64,000 nt of DNA from Leptospira fluminis (GTDB lineage: Bacteria > Spirochaetota > Leptospiria > Leptospirales > Leptospiraceae): the NCBI RefSeq assembly GCF_004771275.1, contig NZ_RQEV01000007.1, forward strand, positions 261,091-325,090. The letters are read 5' to 3'. The translations under genes were made by a program, and so were the position numbers. Of this stretch, positions 16,098 to 25,330 are shown in pieces. Each line of letters starts with the position of its first letter. Position 1 is the stretch's first letter. Under the pieces are notes generated by a model, which was given only the letters and a program-made list of their open reading frames with translations, had not been told where the DNA came from and made no database searches.

Positions 16098-17225
16098 ATG
16101 AAAAAGAAATACTCGCGCATTTTTAAGATACTTCTCCCCTTTTTACTAATCTCCGTCTCCTCGAATATACGTTCCCAAGAGATACCGAAAAAAGAACCTC
16201 GGCTTGCGACGCAAAACGGCAAAGCGGCCGAAAAAGAATCTTTCTCCGAAGAGAAAATCGGGTTCTGGAAAGGCTTTTGGAGCCGCTCTTCCGCGACCGT
16301 ACTCGCGGGAGAAAACGGAGGGCAGCATATCTTCGAATCCGGCACCAAATACCCGAATCTTTCAGGGGCCGAGGCCGGGTCCAGAATCACGTATAGTCGC
16401 GAATTTTCCTACGGCGGAATAGAACTAAGGCATTGGTGGCAGAAATGGGAATTAACCGCCGGTTATAGAAGCAACGGACGGAATACAAGAGTAGGGCAGG
16501 GGAGGGACGAAGACTTCGCGATGGCGAACTTCTCTGTCGAAAGAGGGAACAAGTTTTCCTTCAGGGAATGGAGCTTTTACGATACGCCTTATACGTTCAG
16601 CGGCACTAAGAACTTTGCCGACGGGAGAGGGCGACTTAAGATGAAACAGGACAGAATAAGTCTCACCGTACGGCGCTATCTCGGCGATAGCGATCCTGAC
16701 GGCAGAAAAGAAGGCAAGGGGCTTTTTCTGACCGCCGGAATTCATTATACTTACTTCAAATACTATCTCTACGACGTGAACCAGTGGATCGCATCCAACC
16801 CCATCTTTTATGGACCGATCGGAATCGGGCTCAGTTTTTCCAACAGCACCTGGGAAGTGCCCGTCGGAATCGGTTACAGATATTCCGACGGAGTCTGGCT
16901 TTTCGAAGGAAGCTTTATGGGGAGCACTTGGTTCTCCCATTTCCGGGATTATCACTACCAAAGAAATCTGAATTTCATCGGTAACGCCGCCGGGTACGGC
17001 ATCGAAACGAATATCGGAGGAGGGAGAATCTGGAATTCCTGGCTGTTTTTCCTTCGCCTGACCGAAAACAGGTTGTACGGTGCGGGAAGTTTCAGAACGG
17101 CGGGAGGAATCAGCGCGAGCGACATCCTATCGAACAGTGCAGGAAGTTACCGTAATTACTTAAGTACGAAACAATACGATCTGGAATTCTCGATCACGAA
17201 TTATCTGGAATGGATTTCAAAGTAA
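16098..17225 (+). CDS. Exported protein, probable outer-membrane beta-barrel
   Basis: 375 residues from the ATG at 16098, chosen because a signal peptide follows at once (MKKKYSRIFKILLPFLLISV, SSNIRSQE). Earlier in-frame codons run through the non-coding palindrome region. The mature part has many alternating aromatic and polar strands (GIELRHWWQKWELTAGYRSN, GIGYRYSDGVWLFEGSFMG) typical of outer-membrane beta-barrels. No porin or enzyme signature is seen. Its stop overlaps the start of hemH by 16 bp, so it is translationally coupled to ferrochelatase. That suggests, without proof, a link to iron or haem passage. Confidence 0.7.
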   Translation: MKKKYSRIFKILLPFLLISVSSNIRSQEIPKKEPRLATQNGKAAEKESFSEEKIGFWKGFWSRSSATVLAGENGGQHIFESGTKYPNLSGAEAGSRITYSREFSYGGIELRHWWQKWELTAGYRSNGRNTRVGQGRDEDFAMANFSVERGNKFSFREWSFYDTPYTFSGTKNFADGRGRLKMKQDRISLTVRRYLGDSDPDGRKEGKGLFLTAGIHYTYFKYYLYDVNQWIASNPIFYGPIGIGLSFSNSTWEVPVGIGYRYSDGVWLFEGSFMGSTWFSHFRDYHYQRNLNFIGNAAGYGIETNIGGGRIWNSWLFFLRLTENRLYGAGSFRTAGGISASDILSNSAGSYRNYLSTKQYDLEFSITNYLEWISK

Positions 17226-18346
17226 ACAGAGGCAATTTGAAAAATAGGTTACTCATCCTCAATTTAGGCGGACCGCGCAACTCGGACGAAATTCCGAAAT
17301 TCCTATCGGACCTCTTCGAAGATCCCTTCGTTTTCGATCTGCCCTTGCCCGAATTCCTAAGAATGCCCTTAGCAAGGAAAGTCGCGTCGTCCAGATCCGA
17401 AAAAGTCCAGGAGACTTACGCTTCTATGGGATTCGGAGGCGGCTCCCCTCTCGTTTCCGAGACGGAAAAGCAAGCGGAAGCTCTCAAAAAATTATTGGAA
17501 GAATCCGGAGAAAAATGGGAAGTAAAAATCGCCATGAGTTGCGGGTATCCCGATCTACGCGAACTCGGACCCGACTGGACGGATCCGAAATCCGGAACGA
17601 TCATTTTGCCCTTATACCCTCAATACTCCAGATCGACCGTGCTATCCACAGCCATGCTGTTAAAAAAGAGCTTGGGCTACTGTCCCTCCGGTCATCCCGG
17701 CTGGATCCTTCCGTTTTCGGATAGAATCGAATATCTGGAATCCGTCCGAGACCTGATTCTGGATTATTTCCAAGGAAAATTGAAACGGGAAGACTTTCTA
17801 CATCTCGAAGCGAGTCCGGTCGCAAACTGGCAAAATATCGATCTAATTTTCAGTGCACACGGAATTCCCTTGAGATTGATCCGAAAGGGAGATTCGTATT
17901 TAAACGAAATCGAAAAGAACGCACGAGACTTAGAAGGACTCTTAAGGGAAAAAGGATTCGCGGGAAATATTCACCTATCGTTTCAAAGTAGGGTCGGCCC
18001 CTCGAAGTGGACGAGTCCGAATACTCTGGACAAAATCGCGGAGTTAGGAGCGAAAAAAACCGAAAGAGTAGCGGTATATCCTATCAGCTTCGTCAGCGAC
18101 CATCTCGAGACGCTCGAAGAAATAGGCGTGCAAATCAAAGAACACGCCTTAGCCAACGGAATCCGCGAGTACTATAGGATTCCTGCGCTCGGATGCTACC
18201 CTACTTTTCTGGAAGCCCTAAGCAAATTCGTATTCGAAGCAAAACTCGCCGTAGAAAGAGGAGGAACGAGGGAATCTTGCCTCTGTTTAACGAGAGGCGG
18301 ATACGACCCCGAAAAAGAAAATACGCGATGCATCGCTACGCGATAA
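17210..18346 (+). CDS. hemH: Ferrochelatase
   Basis: 378 residues. LLILNLGGPRNSDEIPKFL opens the fold, FSAHGIPLRLI carries the metal-binding His, and YPISFVSDHLETLEEIG is the second family signature with the conserved His and Glu. The enzyme inserts ferrous iron into protoporphyrin IX, the last step of haem synthesis. The C-terminus has several Cys residues (ESCLCLTRGGY and a final one in RCIATR), which could hold an iron-sulphur cluster as in some bacterial ferrochelatases, though this is not certain. It is the only haem gene on the plus strand here and is coupled to the barrel protein upstream. Confidence 0.93.
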   Translation: MDFKVNRGNLKNRLLILNLGGPRNSDEIPKFLSDLFEDPFVFDLPLPEFLRMPLARKVASSRSEKVQETYASMGFGGGSPLVSETEKQAEALKKLLEESGEKWEVKIAMSCGYPDLRELGPDWTDPKSGTIILPLYPQYSRSTVLSTAMLLKKSLGYCPSGHPGWILPFSDRIEYLESVRDLILDYFQGKLKREDFLHLEASPVANWQNIDLIFSAHGIPLRLIRKGDSYLNEIEKNARDLEGLLREKGFAGNIHLSFQSRVGPSKWTSPNTLDKIAELGAKKTERVAVYPISFVSDHLETLEEIGVQIKEHALANGIREYYRIPALGCYPTFLEALSKFVFEAKLAVERGGTRESCLCLTRGGYDPEKENTRCIATR

Positions 18347-18362
18347 GGATCGCGATCGATAT

Positions 18363-18839
18363 TTAAGCCGTCGGCTCGTCCTTTAAGAAGGAGATGCTGA
18401 ACGGATACTTCCATCGGATTCCGTCGGCAGCTTTAATGGCGCCTATGATCGGAAAAATCAGATAGCACGCGCCGAGCAAAATCAGGAAAGGAATTCCGAT
18501 CAGGAGTAAACAGAGAATCCCGAAGACGACCCCGTAAACGACGGAACTGATCATCCAGTTGACCACGATCTTTCCCTGAGCGTCCACTTCCGAATCCGAA
18601 TCTTTTTCGATCAACCAGAGAATCAAGGGGACGAGCAAGCCTACGCCCGGAAACAGAAAAGCGGAATAGAGCGATAAATGCAGTACCATACAATATTGGT
18701 TTACGGTCATCCCGAGGCGTTCGTTAGCGCGAGGGTAGGGGGAATCTAGGATTTTCTTCTTTTCGGCTTCGTATTCTTCCTCGGAAATCGCGCCTTTCTG
18801 TTTTAGCTCGTTTAGTTTTTCCAGTTCGTCGTATTTCAT
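18363..18839 (-). CDS. SHOCT plus DUF4870 membrane protein
   Basis: 158 residues. The first 33 (YDELEKLNELKQKGAISEEE) are an SHOCT oligomerisation motif. After it come three or four membrane segments with VGLLVPLILWLIEKD and VNWMISSVVYGVVFGILCLLL, the DUF4870 (Tic20-like) pattern. The function of this family is not established. It sits 22 bp downstream of hemG on the same strand, so it is probably co-transcribed, and it ends 16 bp from the convergent hemH. Confidence 0.85.
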   Translation of the reverse strand: MKYDELEKLNELKQKGAISEEEYEAEKKKILDSPYPRANERLGMTVNQYCMVLHLSLYSAFLFPGVGLLVPLILWLIEKDSDSEVDAQGKIVVNWMISSVVYGVVFGILCLLLIGIPFLILLGACYLIFPIIGAIKAADGIRWKYPFSISFLKDEPTA

Positions 18840-18861
18840 CCGTTTTTTCCCCGACCCATCC

Positions 18862-20148
18862 TCAAGTTACGGCGTAAGCCCGTTCCAAAATCGATTTCAA
18901 ACCGATACCCTGCCTGAAATTACCTTCTACTTTTATTTCCGGCGGCAGGAGGCGATCTAGTTCCCTATTAAAAGAATACAATTGAGGACCGTAAACGGGG
19001 ATAGCTTCCTTCCATACGGTCACGTAATGATTGAGGGGGTCCGAACTTTCCGGCAATAGTTTTTTCCGATCCTCTTCTACGATCCCGATGATGTCGTCCT
19101 CCGACCTTGTCGCAATCTCTCTGTCTCCGGCTCCTCCGTATATATACGTCTCGGAGTGTATCCCTTTTTCCGATCTGCTGGGGAAAATAAAATCGTTCAA
19201 CAAAATCCCTCTCACCCGCACCCCCAATTCGGAGGAAAACGTCTTGTGATCCTTAGGAAAGAGGATCCCGAAACCTTTCTTTCCCTGGAGGACGGAATCT
19301 TTTCCGAATCTAGTCACGCTAACCACGGGCAAGAGCTCCAGCACTCCATGGTAGGATTTTAGTTCCGGAAATTCTCCCTTTAATATCCTCAGACTGGAAT
19401 TCAATCCCGTAGCGATCGTGATCTTAGATCCGGGGAATTTCTTCCGAAGATCTCTTAGGTTTGTCACGTCCTCGTCGTAGCGGATTTCCCCGTCCTGGGT
19501 CACTCTCGCTTCCAACGCTCCGATCAGAGTGCCGATCCCTCCGCGAAAACTGACCGTCCCTTTTCTTCCCGGCAATACTTTCGGTTGGAGCTTCATGGAC
19601 TTGGAATAGGCCATCATGTTTTTCCAAAGGGTTTGGTCTTGGAGTAGAAATTTCCCGAAGACGAATTCCGCGGACATCGCATCCAAATCTCCGGCATAGA
19701 TGCCGCCGAGAGCCGGCTCCAGCAATTTAGCGACGGCAGCTTCGCCTAACACCCGCTTGCCCCAATGGAGCACGGATTCGCCCGGCTCCGGTTTGGAAGG
19801 CTTGGAAAAAGATCCGTATAACATCCTCAATATTTCCGGAAAACTCAACGGCATCCTTCTGGGTTTGCCGTTCGCAAAAATGAATCTTTTTCGGGCTGCG
19901 GAATCCGGAAAGAGTAGATCCAGACCCAAACGTGCGGCCAATTTTTCCAACTGCCAGGAATTCAGGATGCCGTTCGCCGCAGTCTCCACGATTCCGTATT
20001 CCGTTCTGACGGAATGGATCAAACCGCCGGTGCTATCCTTCTTTTCCAATACCAACACGGATTCCCCTTTTTCCAATGCGAGGAACGCGTGTACAAGACC
20101 GGTAAATCCGGCTCCTATAACGACTTGATCTGGGATCTGTTTCGCCAC
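18862..20148 (-). CDS. hemG: Protoporphyrinogen oxidase, FAD-dependent (HemY type)
   Basis: 428 residues. VVIGAGFTGLVHAFLALEKG and LVLEKKDSTGGLIHSV are the FAD-binding Rossmann motif and the amine-oxidase-type RxGG-like follow-up. IYAGDLDAMSAEFVFGKFL matches the conserved region of the HemY/PPOX family. The enzyme takes six electrons from protoporphyrinogen IX (or coproporphyrinogen III in the Gram-positive pathway). As hemN is present and no hemQ is seen, the classical protoporphyrin route is likely. The symbol follows common spirochaete usage; mechanistically it is HemY, not the flavodoxin-like E. coli HemG. Confidence 0.88.
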   Translation of the reverse strand: MAKQIPDQVVIGAGFTGLVHAFLALEKGESVLVLEKKDSTGGLIHSVRTEYGIVETAANGILNSWQLEKLAARLGLDLLFPDSAARKRFIFANGKPRRMPLSFPEILRMLYGSFSKPSKPEPGESVLHWGKRVLGEAAVAKLLEPALGGIYAGDLDAMSAEFVFGKFLLQDQTLWKNMMAYSKSMKLQPKVLPGRKGTVSFRGGIGTLIGALEARVTQDGEIRYDEDVTNLRDLRKKFPGSKITIATGLNSSLRILKGEFPELKSYHGVLELLPVVSVTRFGKDSVLQGKKGFGILFPKDHKTFSSELGVRVRGILLNDFIFPSRSEKGIHSETYIYGGAGDREIATRSEDDIIGIVEEDRKKLLPESSDPLNHYVTVWKEAIPVYGPQLYSFNRELDRLLPPEIKVEGNFRQGIGLKSILERAYAVT

Positions 20149-20247
20149 GGATACATGGTAGAATCCTCGAAACTTCTGGCAATAACATTGCCCTCTCCGA
20201 TTCGAGGAAAGCGCCGGATCGGAGACTAAGAAATATCAAACTTTTTC

Positions 20248-21213
20248 TCAAAAAGTGAAGCGGTACCCGAAAGTATATTTAGTCTCCGAAAAGGAAGTGG
20301 AGGAAGAACCGGAGGATCCCAGATTCGACATCCCCGTATTGGAAGGAAGAGCGGATAGGATCATACCGGAACTTTTTCCATCGGATGCTTTGACTAGATT
20401 CCTACCATACCCCGCCAAAAAATACGCGTCCAAAAGATTCAAAACGTAAATTGCACCCAGAGCGTAAAGAGCGTCCTGATAATGTTGAAAATCCCGATCG
20501 GCTTCCACTCGTTTCTGGTGGATCAGGTTGTAGTTCTGGTCGAAGTAATACTGGCTGATCGGATCCGGAAGGACAGGGGGAGTGTAGAAGGTGGTGACTC
20601 CTAACGCACCTCCTAAGAGTGCCGTTTCGGAATACGGATTTCCGATCGTTCCGTAGTCCTTCATGGCGTTCCGATAGACTCTATATTTGTCGTAGGAGGC
20701 AACAGCCGCAGCGGCCATCAAAGTAGGCCAAAGTACTCCGAACATTTTCCGATCACTATAAAATTGACCCCAACCCGGAAGGATCGCGGAACGAAAAAGC
20801 GCTTTTTTCGGATCTATGGCATCCTGCACAGGCGCCTCGGCCTGACGACGCTGAGCTTCTTCCCTTTTTAGTCGTTCCGCGTCCTCCAGCTGCTGCTGGA
20901 CCTGTTGCTTCCTAGCGACTTCGCGCAATTGCGCGTCCCTTTTATCGGTGGCGATTTTCTTTTCCTCGGCGATGCGGATTTTCTCCTCTTCGTCCTCGCC
21001 GACGTTCCTATATAGAACTTTGAGTATAAGGTTTTTATAAATCGTTCTCTTGCCGGATTCCGTCTGGATTACCACGGTGGATTGGTTTTGAGTGACCAAA
21101 TCCCCTTGCACTTTTCCGCCTTCCCGGAGAAGAATCGTGACCGGAAATGCCGCGGCCGGCAATAAAAGCAGGATCAAAACGAAAACAATTTTTCGAAACG
21201 TAATTAAAACCAT
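20248..21213 (-). CDS. DUF5683-type membrane protein with coiled coil
   Basis: 321 residues from the ATG at 21213, chosen because the signal peptide (VLITFRKIVFVLILLLLPAA) follows directly; an ATG ten codons earlier (21243) is possible. Residues about 25-65 form a small beta domain (LREGGKVQGDLVTQNQSTVV). About 75-130 are a strongly charged coiled coil rich in Glu, Arg and Gln. The C-terminal half has SAILPGWGQFYSDRKMFG, the signature of DUF5683 membrane proteins. The Ser-rich end (SSGSSSTSFSETKY) finishes with a beta-strand and aromatic residue. Function unknown. It lies between hemN and hemG. Confidence 0.75.
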   Translation of the reverse strand: MVLITFRKIVFVLILLLLPAAAFPVTILLREGGKVQGDLVTQNQSTVVIQTESGKRTIYKNLILKVLYRNVGEDEEEKIRIAEEKKIATDKRDAQLREVARKQQVQQQLEDAERLKREEAQRRQAEAPVQDAIDPKKALFRSAILPGWGQFYSDRKMFGVLWPTLMAAAAVASYDKYRVYRNAMKDYGTIGNPYSETALLGGALGVTTFYTPPVLPDPISQYYFDQNYNLIHQKRVEADRDFQHYQDALYALGAIYVLNLLDAYFLAGYGRNLVKASDGKSSGMILSALPSNTGMSNLGSSGSSSTSFSETKYTFGYRFTF

Positions 21214-21349
21214 TCTAAAATCTTGGCAACCGCAAAAGCGCATCTCGCATTCGGGAACCCCGAATATTGGACGGAAAAAAATTTATTTCCGAACTCTAAA
21301 TTGCCAATTCCAACCCCATTTTACAAGACAATCGGGCGGCGGATAATGT

Positions 21350-22699
21350 TCAGATGGACTGAGAGAAAACCTTCGTTTCAGGAACTTTTCTTCTCAAACG
21401 CAAATCCAAACCGGTACACGCGTTCCGTAGAAAAGGCTTACCCGAATCCGTTAGCACAAGGGTGGAGCCTTCCCATCTGATTAGATTATCGTCTTCCATG
21501 ACGCTCAAATAGAGTTTCACCTCGTCGAAAATCTTTTCCGGAACGGTCACACGACCGGCGGTGGAAAGCTTGAGAATCAACTCCCTTTGTTCCAAATCCT
21601 CCGAAGTCAACTTATGTCCTCTTAGAAGTGCGAATCCGTCTTCATGGATCCTGCGTTGGTATTTTTTCAGGATTTTTTCGTTTTGATGGAAACAATCCCA
21701 GCTATCCGAAATCGCCGAGACCCCGAGGCCAAGAAGCAAATCCGTCGGTCTCGTGGTGTATCCCATAAAATTGCGATGCAACGTTTCGTCCAAGGAGGCG
21801 GAGTATAGGGAATCGGATTCGAGGGCAAAATGATCCATCCCGATTTCCTTATATCCCGCATTCAGGAACATCTCTCTACCGATTTCGTAGAGTTCCCTTT
21901 TATCGGAACCTTTCGGAAGATCCTCTTCGGTAAAGAGTCTTTGAGCGGCTTTGATCCAAGGTACATGAGCGTAACTATAAAAGGCGATACGATCCGGGCG
22001 TAGCTCCAAGGTCTTGGAAATCGTCGCGCGGACGCTTTCGCTGGTTTGTCTGGGAAGTCCGTAAATAAGATCGAAATTCACGGACGTGTATCCCAACTTT
22101 CTAGCTCCGTTCGTGATCTTTTCCGTAAGCTCGAAGGGTTGAATTCGATTGACCAGCCTCTGTACTTCCGGGTCGAAATCCTGAACACCCAGACTGATTC
22201 TTTTGAAACCGAAATCCTTCAGTAGTTCCAACTGGGTCAGACGTGTCCGTCTAGGGTCCACTTCCAACGAAAATTCGGGAGTCGAGGATACCTTCCAGGA
22301 TTCCAGAATTGTATTTAATAAAACTCTTAAATTCTCTTCGGAAAGATAGGTGGGAGAGCCCCCGCCTAAGTGAAGTTCACGCAATTCCCTTTTGGTCAAT
22401 TCGGGAACTTCCCGGGTATAGTTGCGGAATTCCTCGAGCAAAGTGGCTATATATGGTTCTTCGACCGCGTGATTTTTCGTAATGGATGTGTTACACCCGC
22501 AAAAAGAACATAAGGTTTCACAAAACGGAATGTGCAGATACAACGCGATGGACGAATCTTCCGGAAGGATCCTTCTGCGTATCGCTTCCAACCATTCCGT
22601 CCGGTTCGGATCGGATTCCCAATAAGGAACCGTCGGATAACTGGTATAGCGTGGGGCCGGAACGTCGTATTTTTCTATCAAGTCGATTTGCGATTTCAT
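21350..22699 (-). CDS. hemN: Oxygen-independent coproporphyrinogen III oxidase
   Basis: 449 residues from the ATG at 22699, which has GGAGGT eight bases upstream and overlaps the hemE stop by 4 bp; the longer frame upstream lies inside hemE. Cys60, Cys64, Cys67 and Cys69 in HIPFCETLCSFCGCN match the radical-SAM cluster motif of true HemN including the extra Cys, and YTSYPTVPYW is typical of its N-terminus. It decarboxylates two propionates of coproporphyrinogen III without oxygen. That an aerobe keeps this form and shows no hemF here is notable. Confidence 0.93.
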   Translation of the reverse strand: MKSQIDLIEKYDVPAPRYTSYPTVPYWESDPNRTEWLEAIRRRILPEDSSIALYLHIPFCETLCSFCGCNTSITKNHAVEEPYIATLLEEFRNYTREVPELTKRELRELHLGGGSPTYLSEENLRVLLNTILESWKVSSTPEFSLEVDPRRTRLTQLELLKDFGFKRISLGVQDFDPEVQRLVNRIQPFELTEKITNGARKLGYTSVNFDLIYGLPRQTSESVRATISKTLELRPDRIAFYSYAHVPWIKAAQRLFTEEDLPKGSDKRELYEIGREMFLNAGYKEIGMDHFALESDSLYSASLDETLHRNFMGYTTRPTDLLLGLGVSAISDSWDCFHQNEKILKKYQRRIHEDGFALLRGHKLTSEDLEQRELILKLSTAGRVTVPEKIFDEVKLYLSVMEDDNLIRWEGSTLVLTDSGKPFLRNACTGLDLRLRRKVPETKVFSQSI

Positions 22700-23718
22700 G
22701 CAAACACCTCCCTCACGGTTTTTACAAAGGTTCTTACATTCGCTTCCGGAGTTTTGGGAAGGACCCCGTGACCTAAACCGCAGATCCACCCGGCTCTTTT
22801 TTCCGGAGATAGATCCAGAAAAGGACGTAGCCATTCCAAAAGATACGCCCTAAAGTCCGCGGGATCCAGAAATAACATAGCCTGGTCGAAATTCCCTTGG
22901 ACGAATTGTTTTCCGTTTCCGAACAGTTCGGTCAGGTCCGAGCGGTGATCCACGCCGAACCCAAGCAACCCGGAAAGAGACCTCACAGCTTCAAGACTCC
23001 GAGAGGGTAGGGCCTTGGCGTAATATCCGATTTTTCCGGGGAAGGCCCGCACCAATTCACTCAAAGGAGGCAAAACCGCCTCGTCGAAAAATCCCGGAGA
23101 AGAATCTCCACCCGCAGTATCGAACACCATCACTACTTCCGCACCGCCCTCTAATTGCAGACGAATATTTTCCTTCAATAAAGGGATGATTTTTTCGTAG
23201 AACCCTTCCCGCAAAGATTTAGAGACTTTAGGAAGGACCAGATTTCCGTCGTGTTTTCCCAAGGTCGCATAACAAAACAGGGTCCATGCTCCGCCGACGA
23301 ATCCGATCAAGGATCGGTCTTCCGGGATCCGTTTTCTAGTCAGGGAGACCGCTTTTTTTTGGAATCCCATAAAATCCACAGCCTGCTCCAGAGGATGCAT
23401 CCGTTTCAGATCTTCCAAACCGACGAGTTGCCATCCCAGCTTGGGACCTTCGTCCCCAAACTTTAGACCCATCCCGAGAGCTTCCAACGGAAACAGAATA
23501 TCGGAAAATAGAATGGCGGTATCGAAACCGAAATCGTCGACCGGACCGAAGGCCACCTCCGCGGCCAACTCGGGGACCTTACAGAGCTCTTCGAAGCTGT
23601 GCTTTTTTCTTAAATTCTGGTAATGGGAATGGTAACGGCCCGCCTGCCTCATCATCCAGATCGGCGGCACCGTCTGGGGCAGGCAACGCAACGCATTTTC
23701 GAATTTCGGGTTAGGCAT
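22696..23718 (-). CDS. hemE: Uroporphyrinogen decarboxylase
   Basis: 340 residues. PPIWMMRQAGRYHSHYQNLR is the first family signature with the substrate-binding Arg residues. IGFVGGAWTLFCYATLGKHD and the FDTAGGDSSPGFFDE stretch match the second region. The enzyme removes four carboxyl groups from uroporphyrinogen III to give coproporphyrinogen III in the cytosol. Its start overlaps the end of the response regulator by 8 bp and its stop overlaps hemN by 4 bp, so it sits inside a tightly coupled operon. Confidence 0.93.
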   Translation of the reverse strand: MPNPKFENALRCLPQTVPPIWMMRQAGRYHSHYQNLRKKHSFEELCKVPELAAEVAFGPVDDFGFDTAILFSDILFPLEALGMGLKFGDEGPKLGWQLVGLEDLKRMHPLEQAVDFMGFQKKAVSLTRKRIPEDRSLIGFVGGAWTLFCYATLGKHDGNLVLPKVSKSLREGFYEKIIPLLKENIRLQLEGGAEVVMVFDTAGGDSSPGFFDEAVLPPLSELVRAFPGKIGYYAKALPSRSLEAVRSLSGLLGFGVDHRSDLTELFGNGKQFVQGNFDQAMLFLDPADFRAYLLEWLRPFLDLSPEKRAGWICGLGHGVLPKTPEANVRTFVKTVREVFA

Positions 23719-24403
23719 CCTGTAAATCTCCGGTCCATTGGTAACCGACTCCTCTTACGGACCGGATCGCGTCTTCGCCCTGGTCTTCGAAGGCTTGTCT
23801 AAGACGAACAATGGAGTTGTCTATAGTTCTATTCGTGGGGAATTTTTCCTCTCCCCAAAGGCGGTCTAAAATTTCATCTCTGCTCACGGTTCTATGTCTT
23901 TCCTCCACCAGGAGGTTCAAAAGGGCGCAGTCCCTTTTAGAGAGCCGGGCTTCCTCTCCTCCGGGGGAGCGGATCGCGTATCCGGAAAAATCGAGTAGGT
24001 AGCCACGGTAGGAATATCTGGCTCCTCTAAAGGAATGTTTATGAGATTCTAATACGTGTCTCACTCGGATCAAAAGTTCTTTTAAATGGAACGGTTTCGG
24101 AATAAACTCTTCGGCACCGAGCTCGAACCCGCGCAGTCTTTCCGGCGCACCGGAATGGGCCGTAAGAAAAAGAAAAGGAGGGCAGTCCTTGCGACTCCGC
24201 AATTCCGCAGCCAATTCGAATCCGTCTCCGTCGGGCAAACGCACGTCCAATAGCACCAGATCCGGCTTCGTTTCCATAGCCAATACTTTCGCGGATTGGA
24301 CGGATACGGTCCAAACGATCTCGTAGCCTTCCTTTTCCAATCTCTCCTTTAGGGTCTCTCCTAAAGAACGATCGTCTTCCACGAGTAACAGTTTCTCTCT
24401 CAT
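23711..24403 (-). CDS. OmpR-family response regulator in the hem operon
   Basis: 230 residues from the ATG at 24403, which overlaps the kinase stop as ATGA; a longer start would lie within the kinase gene. The receiver domain has LLVEDD, phosphoacceptor Asp53 in LVLLDVRLPDGDG and Lys in FIPKPFHLKEL. The C-terminal winged helix (LSKRDCALLNLLVEERHRTV, then TIDNSIVRLRQAF) is OmpR/PhoB type. In L. biflexa the Hklep/Hrlep pair encoded among the hem genes controls haem synthesis; this gene has the same context and is probably its counterpart (inference from position). Confidence 0.88.
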   Translation of the reverse strand: MREKLLLVEDDRSLGETLKERLEKEGYEIVWTVSVQSAKVLAMETKPDLVLLDVRLPDGDGFELAAELRSRKDCPPFLFLTAHSGAPERLRGFELGAEEFIPKPFHLKELLIRVRHVLESHKHSFRGARYSYRGYLLDFSGYAIRSPGGEEARLSKRDCALLNLLVEERHRTVSRDEILDRLWGEEKFPTNRTIDNSIVRLRQAFEDQGEDAIRSVRGVGYQWTGDLQDA

Positions 24404-25326
24404 TGCGTCGGAACCTTTTTTTCCGTGGAGGGCAGGGTCCATTCCGCACGGAATCCTTCCGAAAGACGGGGGCGCAATACGAAATTTCCGCTCATCTTTT
24501 CTATCAGTTTTTTGACGATATAAAGACCGACTCCGCTTCCGCTGGTGGATGTGTGCCTTACGAAGGGACGTCCCAACGATCTGGAATCCCCCTTAAATCC
24601 GGATCCATTATCCTCAAATATGAATCTCACTCTTCCGTTCGGAGCCGATTCGGAGGAGATACGAACCTCCGTAGCTCGGCCGTGTTGGAGGGAATTTTCC
24701 AAAAGATTCCGAAAGACGCTTTCCAACGCCTTACGATCGGCCCTGACCCGTTTTTCTTTCCAGTCCGTGACCAACTTCAATTCCGTCCAGTCTTCCCTAA
24801 GACTTTGTTCCAGATCGTTTAAATCCGTGCTTTCGAGATACAGACGTTCCGAGCGCATCAAGCTAGCGAGGTATAACGCCTTGGTCATCTGGGATTCTAT
24901 TCTCACCGAATCCTTGAGCAAACGATGGAGCAATTTGTCTCTGGCAGTCTTGGAACCCTCGTCCAAGAGACTCTCTACTTGGAGACGCAGACTGGCCAGC
25001 GGAGTCTTGATCTCATGGGTCACGGTGGAGAAGAAGTCGTGGATCAACTTGTTACGTTTGTCTTCGCGGAACGTCAACCAAACGAGGGTCAGCCCTCCGG
25101 ATACGAGCATGAAAAGGAAGAACGTTCCTTCCAACTTGATCATAAGACTCTGACGTTCCAGTTTATCCAGGACTTCCCGTTCGGCTTCCTTGCCGAGCCT
25201 GGCAGCGAATTCCGTGGCCATTCGATTCTGACGGAGTCCCAAAAAAAGCCACCAAGCCCCGAGAGAGACGGTAATGAGCACCCAGGCTACGGGCAGTACG
25301 ACTTTTTTGTATTTCCAGAAGGACAT
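24400..25326 (-). CDS. Membrane sensor histidine kinase in the hem operon
   Basis: 308 residues from the ATG at 25326, four bases after the hemL stop; longer forms would run into hemL. Membrane segments lie at about 9-29 and 68-86 with a short periplasmic loop of only about 38 residues, so the signal is probably read in or near the membrane. His104 in TVTHEIKTPLASLRLQ is the phosphorylated residue. NLLENSLQHG, FEDNGSGF and GSGVGLYIVKKL are the N, G1 and G2 boxes of the ATPase domain. It is coupled to the response regulator (4-bp overlap); by context it probably senses haem (Hklep-like). Confidence 0.88.
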   Translation of the reverse strand: MSFWKYKKVVLPVAWVLITVSLGAWWLFLGLRQNRMATEFAARLGKEAEREVLDKLERQSLMIKLEGTFFLFMLVSGGLTLVWLTFREDKRNKLIHDFFSTVTHEIKTPLASLRLQVESLLDEGSKTARDKLLHRLLKDSVRIESQMTKALYLASLMRSERLYLESTDLNDLEQSLREDWTELKLVTDWKEKRVRADRKALESVFRNLLENSLQHGRATEVRISSESAPNGRVRFIFEDNGSGFKGDSRSLGRPFVRHTSTSGSGVGLYIVKKLIEKMSGNFVLRPRLSEGFRAEWTLPSTEKKVPTQ

Positions 25327-25330
25327 AGGA